Origin: Rhizobium sp. PP-CC-3A-592
GTDB lineage: Bacteria; Pseudomonadota; Alphaproteobacteria; Rhizobiales; Rhizobiaceae
NCBI RefSeq assembly: GCF_003217095.1
Contig: NZ_QJSR01000001.1
Coordinates: 476,916-540,915, forward strand
Length of the DNA: 64,000 nucleotides
Direction of reading: 5' to 3'
The position numbers were made by a program, and so were the translations under genes. This document shows positions 54,740 to 63,856 of the stretch, piece after piece (the stretch's first letter is position 1; every line of letters begins with the position of its first letter). The notes below the pieces were generated by a model that was not told where the DNA came from, made no database searches, and was given only the letters and a program-made list of their open reading frames with translations.

Positions 54740-57525
54740 GCGCCTGGTCCGGGCAGGACATCGGCTGCGGGTTTCGGCCGCGCGGTCAGGACTTTCTGGT
54801 AGAACAGGCCGATGCCGATCAGCACGATGCCGAGGCCCATAAAGGACAGCGCGCGCAGCAGACCTTCCAGATTGGCCATGTCGAACAGGAAGACCTTGAG
54901 CACCGTGACGAAGACGAGAACGCCGGAGACGATGCGCATGCTGCGGCTATGGAAGCGAAGGCTGGCGACGAGCAGAAGCACGCCGAGGGCGAGCCAGACG
55001 ACCGAATAGGTGTAGGTCTCGCCGGCGAGGAAACCCTTCCATTCGGCAATGCTCGGCCCCTGCCAGGCGCGGCGCACCGACAAGGTGGCCCAGGCGAAGA
55101 CCAGCACGGCCGCAGCCGTTGCAAGCGCCGCGACGAAAGCGGGCGGACGCCGGCCGACGGCCATGCGCGCCAGCGCGGCGTAGGCGAGGCCCGGCAGCAG
55201 GTAGCCGATGAGGAGCAGGTCGAACAGCGGATAGGGTCCGAGCAGCTCGCCGGTAAGGTAGGGATTGAGGCCGACAAGGTGGGCGGAAAGCGTCATCAGC
55301 AGAGAGATCGCGCCGAGACCGATGCTGCCGTAGCGGAAGAACGAGCCGGGACGACTGAGATCGAGGCGCATGAGGATGGCAGAGGCGCCGATGACCAGCA
55401 GCGTATAGATCGACTGTTCCGACAGCGACGGCGCGCCGCCCTGCAGCTGCCCACCGTTCATGGCGTGCCGCACCAGAATGGCAAGCGTCAGCAAGCCGAA
55501 CAGGCTGGCGATGGCCTGCAGCGTGTTCCGCAGACGGTCGGACGGCCAGTCGCGCAGTGTGTAGGCCGACCAGAGGGCAAAGAGCGCGGGAATGCCATAG
55601 CCCGGCAGCAGTGCGTTCAGCACCGGCGTCCGGCCGAGCGCGAGCGGCCCGACGATGGTCGGTTCCCAGCCGATGCGCACGAGGACGAAGACGAAGCCGA
55701 GCGCCCCGACCCAGGGCAGCGCCGCCCAGTTGCGCACCCGCGTGGCTGCGATGAAGGCGACCGCGAAAACGGCCATGGCGAGCACAGTCCAGAGACCATC
55801 CGACAGCGCATGGGCGGCAACGACCAGTTGGCCGAGCGCGCCGGCCAGCAGCAGGCCTTGGGCGACACTCGGGAAGGACGCATCGCGGCGGGCGAAGATG
55901 TCCGCAAGCGCGAGGAAGGCAAGGGCAGCGACCGCAGCGGCGAAGCCGTGCAGCGGATCGAACGAATAGGTACCGAGGATGAGGAAGGAGAGCCCGATAC
56001 AGGCGATCGAGGTGACCGCGGCGAGACCCGACCAGAGGATGGCGAACCGGTGCCTGTCGCGATGACGATGCAGGGCGAAGGCGCAGAGCGCGATGAAGAT
56101 GGCAGCGAGGCTCAAGGCCGCGACCGGCGATGTCGCGAACGACCTTTCGGCCACGACGCCGATGCTGGAGAGCTCCAGCAGCAGCGGAAGTGTCGCCAGC
56201 GTCGAGACGCCGAGGATGGCCATGAGACCGGCCGTCAGCGCTGCGGTGACAGCGCGCGCGCGAAATGCGCCGAGGAAGCCGAGAGCCGCGGTGACCGCTA
56301 GGAATTCGAAGGTCGGATTGCCGTCGGTCTCCGTCAGCGGGCCGATGAGCGACAGCCCCGTCATCAGCACGGCAAAGGCGCCGGTGAGGATGATGGGTGC
56401 ATGACGCGGCAGCAGCAGGCGGCGCCAGTGCGCGGCGCGGCGCGGTGCCGGCACCGGTGTTGCCGAGGCGTCCCCTGCCCCCGTCGTCGCGTCGTCGGCA
56501 ACTGGAAGCGTCCCCGCTGCGTCCTCGATTGCCTCCGATTCCGCGTCGTCGGCACCGGCCGGCCAGACATAGGCGTGGCCGGCGATGAGGACGAGCAGCG
56601 AGAGGGAGACCGGGAGGGTGACGGCCGGGTCTTCCGCAATCAGGTAGACAGTGCCCCAGAGGGCAAGGCCGATATTGGCGAAGGCCGGGACGATCCGCCA
56701 GCGGCCGATCCTCGCCGTCGCCATCGCGGCAAGCCAGACGAGCGACAGGAAGGCGAACAGGCTCCATGGCGAGGGATCTTCGGCGTCGATCAGAAGCGGC
56801 GTGACGAGCGACGCGGCAAGACCTAGGCCGGCCAGCGCCTGTCCATGACGCAGAGACAGTCCGAGGACGAGGAACGACACCAGCCCCATGAGGACGAAGG
56901 CCGTGGTCGGGCCGATGAAATCGTAGACCGTATGGGCCGCGAAGATCGCACCCAGCAGCGTCACCGCACCGGCTGCGGTCAGAATACCGGGGATCATGGC
57001 ATTGGCGAACCGCTGTCCGCCATCTGCAGGACCGCGCCGGCGGATCATCTCGCCACCGACCATCAGCGCCGCGCCGAACAGCGCCGCCAGCACCAGCCGT
57101 ACGGCGGGGCTCAGCAGCCCCGCATCGATCGACACCTTGACCAGGAAGATACCGCCAAGCGCCAGCGCGATGCCGCCGACCCAGACAGCCCAACGGGCGC
57201 CGAGCCAGCTCTCGAGGGATTCACGCGGCTTCTGCGGCTCTGCTTCCTCCAATGGTACGGAAGCGGGCTCGGCCTCGATCGTTTCCGGCTCGATGGCCGT
57301 CGCTGATCGCTCACCCTCCTCCACCTCGGTCGCCTGCGTTTCCACCACCGCGACATCCGTCGCCGGGCCTGCAACAAGCGTCCCGGGAAGGCGGGCAGCA
57401 GAAAGGCGGGCGATCTCCGACTGGAGGAAGGCGATGTCGCGCGTGAACCGCTCGTTTGCCTGCCGGGTGCGGGCAAAAGCCAGAAACGAGAAGATGAAGG
57501 CAGCGAGGACAAGAAGGTCGGTCAT
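54736..57525 (-). CDS. DUF2339 giant polytopic membrane protein
   Basis: A 929-residue inner-membrane protein. After one N-terminal hydrophobic stretch there is a ~90-residue charged, coiled-coil-like region rich in Glu and Thr, then the LGARWAVWVGGIALALGG entry to the DUF2339 domain, which continues with more than twenty hydrophobic segments to the end. This family is found in many Gram-negative bacteria, with no defined role; proposed parts in envelope function are unproven. It begins 110 nt after recO on the same strand and is coupled to the HD gene downstream. Confidence 0.85.
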   Translation of the reverse strand: MTDLLVLAAFIFSFLAFARTRQANERFTRDIAFLQSEIARLSAARLPGTLVAGPATDVAVVETQATEVEEGERSATAIEPETIEAEPASVPLEEAEPQKPRESLESWLGARWAVWVGGIALALGGIFLVKVSIDAGLLSPAVRLVLAALFGAALMVGGEMIRRRGPADGGQRFANAMIPGILTAAGAVTLLGAIFAAHTVYDFIGPTTAFVLMGLVSFLVLGLSLRHGQALAGLGLAASLVTPLLIDAEDPSPWSLFAFLSLVWLAAMATARIGRWRIVPAFANIGLALWGTVYLIAEDPAVTLPVSLSLLVLIAGHAYVWPAGADDAESEAIEDAAGTLPVADDATTGAGDASATPVPAPRRAAHWRRLLLPRHAPIILTGAFAVLMTGLSLIGPLTETDGNPTFEFLAVTAALGFLGAFRARAVTAALTAGLMAILGVSTLATLPLLLELSSIGVVAERSFATSPVAALSLAAIFIALCAFALHRHRDRHRFAILWSGLAAVTSIACIGLSFLILGTYSFDPLHGFAAAVAALAFLALADIFARRDASFPSVAQGLLLAGALGQLVVAAHALSDGLWTVLAMAVFAVAFIAATRVRNWAALPWVGALGFVFVLVRIGWEPTIVGPLALGRTPVLNALLPGYGIPALFALWSAYTLRDWPSDRLRNTLQAIASLFGLLTLAILVRHAMNGGQLQGGAPSLSEQSIYTLLVIGASAILMRLDLSRPGSFFRYGSIGLGAISLLMTLSAHLVGLNPYLTGELLGPYPLFDLLLIGYLLPGLAYAALARMAVGRRPPAFVAALATAAAVLVFAWATLSVRRAWQGPSIAEWKGFLAGETYTYSVVWLALGVLLLVASLRFHSRSMRIVSGVLVFVTVLKVFLFDMANLEGLLRALSFMGLGIVLIGIGLFYQKVLTARPKPAADVLPGPGA

Positions 57526-57635
57526 GGGTACCCGTCATGCAGACCCCTGCGGCCGCGGCCGACAGAGGCAATAAGGAAAGACGGCAACTTATCGTCATTG
57601 CAGCGGAAACCAAGACAGGAACCGCGTGATTCTCC

Positions 57636-58424
57636 TCAGGGGAGCAGGATGTCGATCGGCTTTTCCCCGGTCGAGGGTGCCTCAGCCACGGTCCGGGCAG
57701 CGCCGAGCGCTTTCATCGCCGCCTGGACGAAGCCGTTTCTCGCAGCGGAGATTTCGATGCCGCGTGGCTCGTAGACATGGCGATGCAGGAAATAGCCTGT
57801 CATGCGCAGCGCGTCCTCCAGGCTTTGCCTGTCGGCCGCCCTGCCCTCAAGCGCGAGGAAAGGCGGCAGCGCGAACATGCGATCGGCATAGGGCAGACCG
57901 GCCGTCCGGCTGACGGCGCGGCCGGATTTCGGAGAGATGAAAGCCAGATCCTCCCTTGCGCCCGTGGCGGCGCAGCGGGCGAGATCGAGGCCGAAGCCGA
58001 GATCCTCGAGCACAGCGATCTCGAACCGCACGAAGAGTTCGCCGGCGTCCTTCGGGTCGTGGAGATGGTCGAGGATGACGGACAGCGACGTATAGAGATG
58101 CGGATGCGGATCGCGCTCTGGCAGCAGCCGCAGGAGCGCCGCCATGGCCTGGACACCGTAGACCGCCGTTGCCGTCTCCATCAGGCGCGCGGCGCGCAGT
58201 TCCACCGGCTCCATGCGAAATTCGCCGAGATGCTCGTCCAGCCGCGCCCGCCAGGTGACCTCGACCGCATTGCCCGGCTGCAGCACGGGCTGGAGCGCCC
58301 GCGACCGGCCACCGCGCACGAGGCCGAGATGGCGCCCCCGCGCGCGCGTCATCACTTCGGCAACGACGGAGGTTTCCCCATGTCGCCGAATGCCGAGAAT
58401 AATCGCCTCATCGGTCCATTGCAT
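57636..58424 (-). CDS. recO: DNA repair protein RecO
   Basis: A 262-residue protein that works with RecR and RecF to load RecA on SSB-coated DNA. The N-terminal OB-fold ([25 protein letters not shown]) and the helical central part with a [19 protein letters not shown] segment are characteristic. The zinc-site cysteines of some RecO proteins are reduced here to a single C near residue 155 (RCAATG), usual for rhizobial members. The ATG at 58424 has no strong ribosome binding site; an upstream in-frame extension of 47 codons is not RecO-like. Confidence 0.92.
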   Translation of the reverse strand: MQWTDEAIILGIRRHGETSVVAEVMTRARGRHLGLVRGGRSRALQPVLQPGNAVEVTWRARLDEHLGEFRMEPVELRAARLMETATAVYGVQAMAALLRLLPERDPHPHLYTSLSVILDHLHDPKDAGELFVRFEIAVLEDLGFGLDLARCAATGAREDLAFISPKSGRAVSRTAGLPYADRMFALPPFLALEGRAADRQSLEDALRMTGYFLHRHVYEPRGIEISAARNGFVQAAMKALGAARTVAEAPSTGEKPIDILLP

Positions 58425-58670
58425 GGAAAACGGTCCAGAAAGCAGGAGGGGTGGCTCGTGTGAGCGGACGCGGCGGGCGCAGGGCTCACGTCGTTGGCAC
58501 GAATGGTGATGTAAGACGCGAGCGCCGCTTTGGGAAGAGGCCCCGCCACATCGTCTACCGTCCACTGAGGGTGACCGCTTCGTCGGGGGCGCTTTGGCGG
58601 GCGAGGTTAACGATGTCTAAAGATATGACCGAAACGTCTAATGTAAACTCTTCAAAATAAGGATAGCCTG

Positions 58671-59417
58671 ATGGGAATTCGATCCTGTTTTCCCGGAGTT
58701 TCCATGCATCCGACCATCAAACGCGTCGCCAAACCGATCTTTCGCGCCGTCCGACCGATCATCCCCGCGCCTCTCCTTCTCTGGTTCAAGGGATATTCGG
58801 AAATGCGTTTCTGGAAGGGTCTCTACGGTGAAGAGCGCAAGCTCGACAACGATCACTACGAATATTTCTATACCGAATTTTTCTCGCTCGATAAGGGCTG
58901 GTACAACGGCAAGACGCTGCTCGATGTCGGCTGCGGCCCTGCAGGCAGCCTCGAATGGGCCGACATGGCGGGCACGCGTACGGGTCTCGATCCACTCGTC
59001 GATCAGTACCGAACGCTCGGCATCGACAAGCACAAGATGGACTATGTCTGCGCACCGGTCGAAAAAATCCCGTTCGCCAGCGGATCGCGGGATGTCGTCT
59101 GCTCCTTCAATTCGCTCGACCATGTCGATCACCTCGACACCGCGATCGACGAGATCTTCCGCGTGCTCAAGGTCGGCGGTTCGTTTCTCATCATCGTCGA
59201 GGTGAACCACAAGGCGCGGCCGACGGAGCCGATCGAGATCTGGGAAGACGCTCTGCGCCAGACGCTGGCGCGGCATGGCACGATCGCCTCCTGGCGCGCT
59301 TTTCCCATACGCTACGACCACGACATCTATCGCAGCCTGCGCGAGGGATCGCCGATCAAGCGGATGCCGGACGGCAAGGAGGGCCTGATCGCCGCCCGGG
59401 TGATCAAGGGCGTCTGA
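58671..59417 (+). CDS. SAM-dependent methyltransferase, class I
   Basis: A 248-residue methyltransferase with the glycine-rich SAM motif LLDVGCGPAG (83-92), acidic motif II, and an SLDHVDHLDTAIDEIFRVLKVGGSFLI region typical of UbiE/Methyltransf_11 folds. The amphipathic N-terminus (about 13-50, basic and hydrophobic) could associate with the membrane or with a lipid or sugar substrate. AAGGA lies about 9 nt before the ATG. Its neighbours are an acyltransferase and a secreted glucanase, so it may act on surface polysaccharide, but this is inference. Confidence 0.85.
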   Translation: MGIRSCFPGVSMHPTIKRVAKPIFRAVRPIIPAPLLLWFKGYSEMRFWKGLYGEERKLDNDHYEYFYTEFFSLDKGWYNGKTLLDVGCGPAGSLEWADMAGTRTGLDPLVDQYRTLGIDKHKMDYVCAPVEKIPFASGSRDVVCSFNSLDHVDHLDTAIDEIFRVLKVGGSFLIIVEVNHKARPTEPIEIWEDALRQTLARHGTIASWRAFPIRYDHDIYRSLREGSPIKRMPDGKEGLIAARVIKGV

Positions 59418-59502
59418 TCGACGTCGGAATCGGGTCGGGCTTGGCTGCCGTTCGATCGCCCGGCCTGCGCATCCCGAAAACCTCGCCAGTGGAGATATCG
59501 CC

Positions 59503-60504
59503 ATGTCCAAGATCGGTTCCTACCAGTCCATCCAGTGCCTGCGTGCCGTCGCGGTGCTGATGGTGGCGCTCGTGCACCTCTCTCCGCAGCAGGTGGCAAT
59601 CGGGGCTGCGGGCGTCGATATCTTCTTCGTCATCTCCGGTTTCATCATGGCGACCATCGGCGCACCGGAGACGCCCTCGACCTTCGCCGTGCGGCGCGTG
59701 GCGCGGATCGTGCCGCTCTACTGGGCGGTGACGCTCTTCATGTGCGCGCTGGCGCTGAAGCCCGGCTTCTTCTCCAACTTCACCTTCGACATCCCGCGCC
59801 TCGTGATGTCGCTGTTCTTCATTCCCTACCGGGATGTCGACGGCATCATCTGGCCGCTGGTGCAGGTCGGATGGACGCTCAACCTCGAAATCTTCTTCTA
59901 TGCGGTCTTCATGCTCTGCCTGCTGACGGCACGGCCGGTGCTTGCGGCAATCGGCGCCATTCTCGTACTGATCGTCGTCGGTCTATTGCTCGACCCGCAG
60001 CAGGCCGCGCCCATCATCTGGACCTCCCCGCTGCTGGCGGAATTTCTCTTCGGCATGCTGATCGCGATCCTGCCGCGACCGCGGAACCGGGCTCTCGCAC
60101 TTGCAGTCACCGCCGGGGGCATACTCTGGTTCGCCATCGCCGCCGCATCGCAGGTGACGCCTGATAACGAGGGCTGGCGCTTCGTCGTCTGGGGCGGGGG
60201 TGCCGCCCTCCTCGTGCTCGGTTGCCTCAGCCTGGAGGAATCCGGCGCCTGGCCCCAAGCCGCCCGTCCGCTCGCCCTTCTCGGCGACGCGTCCTATTCC
60301 TTCTACCTCCTGCACGGGCTGGTCATCGCGCTCGTCGTCAAGCTGCTCGGCCACGGACTTGCGGCCGGCATCGTCGTCCTCACCGTCTCGACGGTCGCCT
60401 CTTTCCTGTCGCTCCATCTCTTCGAGCGCCCAACTGCCCGCCTCGTCCGCGGCGCGCTGTCCCGAGGTCGCGGCCGAGGCCGTTCTATCCGGGTTCTCTT
60501 GTAA
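59503..60504 (+). CDS. Acyltransferase 3 family protein, ExoZ-like
   Basis: A 333-residue inner-membrane protein with about ten hydrophobic segments. The start, YQSIQCLRAVAVLMVALVHL, has the R and H of polysaccharide O-acetyltransferases such as ExoZ of Sinorhizobium, which acetylates succinoglycan; FFVISGFIM, QVGWTLNLEIFFYAVF and YSFYLLHG blocks follow. Placed between a methyltransferase and an ExsH-like glucanase, it may modify the same exopolysaccharide. Direct proof of ExoZ identity would need the exo cluster, which is not in the window. Confidence 0.85.
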   Translation: MSKIGSYQSIQCLRAVAVLMVALVHLSPQQVAIGAAGVDIFFVISGFIMATIGAPETPSTFAVRRVARIVPLYWAVTLFMCALALKPGFFSNFTFDIPRLVMSLFFIPYRDVDGIIWPLVQVGWTLNLEIFFYAVFMLCLLTARPVLAAIGAILVLIVVGLLLDPQQAAPIIWTSPLLAEFLFGMLIAILPRPRNRALALAVTAGGILWFAIAAASQVTPDNEGWRFVVWGGGAALLVLGCLSLEESGAWPQAARPLALLGDASYSFYLLHGLVIALVVKLLGHGLAAGIVVLTVSTVASFLSLHLFERPTARLVRGALSRGRGRGRSIRVLL

Positions 60505-60739
60505 TCGATGACGCGACCTGATCGCGCAATGCGGCACGCCCGCGTCCGACCCGACGGGTTCAGCTTTCCCTAACCAAGATCGCCAGCGACTTCACACCCG
60601 CGCCGCCAAATCCGCGGATGCGTAAAACTTGAATGATCGCAAACGGCTTATCTTCATTTGGGACAATTAGGTTTTGCTGCATCACCTGCTGGCAATCGAC
60701 TGCCGCGCAGGCCTTCTTCCTCGGATTTTGGAGATGACA

Positions 60740-62161
60740 ATGGCAAAATCGATCAAGAATGCTGCTGGCAAGACTTTGTATTACAGCAACGACTCCAATG
60801 CGTGGGCTGCCGCGACGGAGGCCAATACGTTCTTCAACAAGAGCGGGGGATGGTTCTCGGGTACGGCGAAAGACGACTCGATCTGGGGGAAGGCCGGCCT
60901 GAAGGTCACCCTGATGGGCGGCGCCGGCGATGACATCTACTATCTCGCATCCGCTGACAACCTGATCTACGAGGCCGCCGGACAGGGAACGGACACGGTC
61001 AGCACATACTTCAGCTACCAGCTGACCAACCCGAACCTCGAAAACCTGATCGTCAACGGCAACGATACCTTCGCGTTCGGCAACAGCCTCGACAACATCA
61101 TCGCCGGGGGCAGCGGCAGCCAGACGCTCTGGGGCGCCCTCGGCAATGACGTGCTGACGGGCGGCGCGGGCGACGACACGTTCATCATCACCGGCGGCGG
61201 CGGTCACGACACGATCACGGACCTCGGCGCCACCGATACTGTCCGCATCGCCTACTACACCTTTACCTCCTTCGCAGACGTCCTGAAGAACGCCAAGCAA
61301 GTCGGCGGCGACACCGTCATCAAGATCACCGACAGCGCGTCGGTGACGCTCTCCAATACCAAGGTCGGCAGTCTGAAGGCCGACCAGTTCGACCTGAACA
61401 TCTCCAAGGCCGGCATGAAGCTGACCTTCAGCGATGACTTCAACAAGCTCAGCCTGAACACCGGCAAGAACGGCGGCACCTGGGATTCGAAGTTCTGGTA
61501 TGCCAGCGAAAAGGGCTCATCTCTCGGCGACGGCGAGCAGCAGTGGTATATCAACCCCTCCTACGCCCCGACCTCGAGCGTCAACCCGTTCTCGATCAAG
61601 GACGGCGTGCTGACGATCACGGCTGCAGAAACGCCGCCGGATCTGCTCAAGACCATCGGCTACGACTATACCTCCGGCGTACTGACCACGCATTCGAGCT
61701 TTGCCCAGACCTACGGCTACTTCGAGATCCGCGCCGATCTGCCGGACGACGTCGGCGCATGGCCTGCCTTCTGGCTGCTGCCGAAAGATGGTACCTGGCC
61801 GCCTGAACTCGACGTCTTCGAGGCGATCGGCGGCACGAACAGCTATTTCGCCACCGCGCATACCCAGGAAACCGGTGACCACACGAAGGTCTCCACCCAG
61901 GTTCATACCCAGAGCACCGAAGGCTTCCACACCTATGGCCTTCTGTGGACGAAGGACACGCTGACCTGGACCTTCGACGGCACCAAGGTTGCCTCGACGA
62001 AGACCCCGGACGATATGCATTCCGATATGTATCTTCTCGTCAACCAGTCCGTCGGCGGCTGGGCCGGCACGCCCTCGGACAAGGATTTCGCGGACGGATC
62101 GCAGTTCAATATAGATTACATCAAGGTGTACTCGCTGCCAGCCGATGGCTCGATCATGTAA
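60740..62161 (+). CDS. ExsH-like secreted endo-beta-glucanase (RTX repeats plus GH16)
   Basis: A 473-residue protein. The N-terminal half has RTX-type calcium-binding nonapeptides (GGAGDD at 60-65 and 141-146, with related repeats between); the C-terminal half is a GH16 catalytic domain with the ELDVFE active site (nucleophile E356, D358, acid/base E361). ExsH and ExoK of Sinorhizobium cleave succinoglycan, and ExsH with this mix of RTX repeats and GH16 is exported by the type I PrsDE system. There is no Sec signal. The start has GGAG 6 nt upstream; an ATG two codons earlier is too near it. A strong terminator follows. Confidence 0.88.
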   Translation: MAKSIKNAAGKTLYYSNDSNAWAAATEANTFFNKSGGWFSGTAKDDSIWGKAGLKVTLMGGAGDDIYYLASADNLIYEAAGQGTDTVSTYFSYQLTNPNLENLIVNGNDTFAFGNSLDNIIAGGSGSQTLWGALGNDVLTGGAGDDTFIITGGGGHDTITDLGATDTVRIAYYTFTSFADVLKNAKQVGGDTVIKITDSASVTLSNTKVGSLKADQFDLNISKAGMKLTFSDDFNKLSLNTGKNGGTWDSKFWYASEKGSSLGDGEQQWYINPSYAPTSSVNPFSIKDGVLTITAAETPPDLLKTIGYDYTSGVLTTHSSFAQTYGYFEIRADLPDDVGAWPAFWLLPKDGTWPPELDVFEAIGGTNSYFATAHTQETGDHTKVSTQVHTQSTEGFHTYGLLWTKDTLTWTFDGTKVASTKTPDDMHSDMYLLVNQSVGGWAGTPSDKDFADGSQFNIDYIKVYSLPADGSIM

Positions 62162-62191
62162 GCAAACGCCAAGCGTTTTGATGGTCCATAC

Positions 62192-62222
62192 AAAGGCCGC
62201 GCATGCGACATGCGCGGCCTTT
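62192..62222 (+). terminator. Terminator after the glucanase gene
   Basis: A perfect 14-bp stem, AAAGGCCGCGCATG with its complement, around a CGA loop, ending in TTT and preceding a T-rich stretch. The A/T ends make it able to serve both strands, i.e. also the convergent three-gene unit. Confidence 0.8.
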
Positions 62223-62253
62223 GGCGTCTTTGTTTCGTGCGGACTTCCCGACG

Positions 62254-62418
62254 TCAACGACCGGTCACGGCCGTGTCGTCATCACCTTCGCGGGCGACCC
62301 CTTGATCGCCCCTCAGCCGCTCCACCTCGCTGCGCAGCCGGAGAACCTCGCGCTTCAACGCATCCAGTTCGATTCCGAGCACGTCGATCACGATCATCAA
62401 CCCCTGTCCCTGCATCAT
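62254..62418 (-). CDS. 54-residue coiled-coil protein
   Basis: A small protein that starts MMQGQGLMIVIDVLGIELDA and continues with heptad-patterned LKREVLRLRSEVERLRGD, a likely parallel coiled coil, then a polar tail to residue 54. The upstream gene ends in TGA at the ribosome binding site AAGGAG, with the ATG 8-9 nt after that stop, so translation is almost certainly coupled. Two tandem ATGs are possible starts. I know no family. It is the last gene of a three-gene unit and may be a chaperone or trimerisation partner of the preceding surface protein. Confidence 0.7.
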   Translation of the reverse strand: MMQGQGLMIVIDVLGIELDALKREVLRLRSEVERLRGDQGVAREGDDDTAVTGR

Positions 62419-62426
62419 CGTCTCCT

Positions 62427-63653
62427 TCACGCCAGCGCGACTTCGCCGGAAACCAGAACGCCGGCGGCGTTCTTGGCGGTAATCTTGAACTTCGCATTGG
62501 CCTCGTCGTACCAGAAGGTCAGTTCCGCGTTGACCACATCGACCGCGGCGGGTGCCGAGGTCTTTCTTGTCATGACGTAACCGCCGTAGTTGACGCGGCT
62601 GACGACCTGGTCCGCGAAATTCAGCATCTGGACGAAATCGCCGGTACCCGACGAGGTCTCCTGGCTGAACTGCGCAACCGGTAACGTGGCGGCATAGCCT
62701 GCAAGCTGCATGGCCGGCTGATCGGTTTTGCCGGCATTGGAGAAGAAGCTGGAATAGGCCGCCGTGATACGACCGCTCGACTGGACTCGGAAGAGTTGTG
62801 CATCGGCACTGTTGAGGATGTTGAGCACATCCGCCGTCTGACCGGCCGCGCCCTTCGCCGTCAGTGCCACCGTGCTCGTCGCGTTGCTCGTAACCTTCAC
62901 CGGCGTGCGCCAGTCAAAAAACCCGTACAGGATCGCGCCGCGCAAGGTCGTGCCGTCGGCATCGAAGAGGCTCAGCACCGGCTGGTTCGCTGGCACGGCG
63001 CGACCGCCGACACGGAAGCGGATACCGGTGCCGGATGCGGAGGCGGCCTGCGAGAGCATGACCGTCTGGCTGTCCACGACGGCGCTGATGGTGGTGCTGG
63101 CGGGAATGCTGCCGATGGGGCTCGATGCCCCGACAGATGTCAGCTGCGCGATCGTTTGCCCGACATCGCCCGCCGTGAACGTGGCACTAGCCGAGGTGAA
63201 GGTGGTGGAACCGGCATTCGTCACACCGTCCTTGAAGCCGGCACCGGTCTTCGGTTGCAGCTTGATGCCGCCGGCACCGGCATAGAGGTCCATCTGCAGC
63301 GCAGGATTGGCGGTATATCCGGTGATGTAGGCGCCGAGGCCGGCACCGGGATTGTTGACGATGTTCAGGCCCCAGCTCGCATTCTTGTGGCTGATAAGCA
63401 AGCCGCCGCCCAAGCCCTCGTCCGTGCCGATTCCGATCGCTCCTGCCAGACCGCCGGAGTTGGGACCGGCGCGCAGATGGAAAATGTAACCTGTGGTGTC
63501 GTCGTACTTGGTGTCCATGATGCCGCCGCGGCCGTTGCCGAGGGGCTTGAGCGTGAAAGGCGCGTCGCCGAAGACGCTGAGGCGGAGCGCAGCCTCCACC
63601 TCCGTCTTCTCGGTCGAGGAGGCCGTGCCGAGATAGGTTGCGAAGTAGGTCAT
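62427..63653 (-). CDS. Tail-spike-like repetitive beta protein
   Basis: A 408-residue Gly/Ala/Thr/Ser-rich protein with no membrane segment or signal peptide. Residues about 150-215 (TFTAGDVGQTIAQLT, IPASTTISAVVDSQTVMLSQAA) resemble the beta-rich segments common in phage tail spikes and in bacterial surface proteins with parallel beta structure. The N-terminal ~70 residues and the C-terminal tip (KFKITAKNAAGVLVSGEVALA) look like attachment or tip modules. GGAGG precedes the ATG, which overlaps the stop of the 67-residue gene by one base. A phage-derived or tail-like origin is inferred; no capsid or tail genes are in view. Confidence 0.6.
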   Translation of the reverse strand: MTYFATYLGTASSTEKTEVEAALRLSVFGDAPFTLKPLGNGRGGIMDTKYDDTTGYIFHLRAGPNSGGLAGAIGIGTDEGLGGGLLISHKNASWGLNIVNNPGAGLGAYITGYTANPALQMDLYAGAGGIKLQPKTGAGFKDGVTNAGSTTFTSASATFTAGDVGQTIAQLTSVGASSPIGSIPASTTISAVVDSQTVMLSQAASASGTGIRFRVGGRAVPANQPVLSLFDADGTTLRGAILYGFFDWRTPVKVTSNATSTVALTAKGAAGQTADVLNILNSADAQLFRVQSSGRITAAYSSFFSNAGKTDQPAMQLAGYAATLPVAQFSQETSSGTGDFVQMLNFADQVVSRVNYGGYVMTRKTSAPAAVDVVNAELTFWYDEANAKFKITAKNAAGVLVSGEVALA

Positions 63654-63856
63654 CAGGCCTCCGTGCCGGTGAGGCCGATTTGGGCTGTTGTGGTGAGGAC
63701 GATGCCTGCGGCGGATGCCCAAGCAGCACGGCCTGTCAGCGTGTCGCCGGCTGAATCCGTAAGGACGGCGCCGTTCTTCGCCGTCAAGGCCATCATGCCT
63801 GCGAAAGCGGATGCACCGCCCCGGTCGAGGCTTAGGCCAAGGGAAATCTGATGCAT
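63653..63856 (-). CDS. 67-residue protein preceding the tail-like gene
   Basis: A small Ala/Gly/Thr-rich protein (MHQISLGLSLDRGGASAF at the start; LTGRAAWASAAGIVLTTTAQIGLTG at the end), without charged clusters or a signal peptide. A textbook AAAGGAGACAG site precedes the ATG. Similar short proteins occur before tail-fibre-type genes in phage-like clusters, but I cannot name a family. It is the first gene of this unit seen in the window; 144 nt remain before the window edge, with a TTGACA-like hexamer (63927-63932, minus strand) that could be part of its promoter. Confidence 0.6.
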   Translation of the reverse strand: MHQISLGLSLDRGGASAFAGMMALTAKNGAVLTDSAGDTLTGRAAWASAAGIVLTTTAQIGLTGTEA

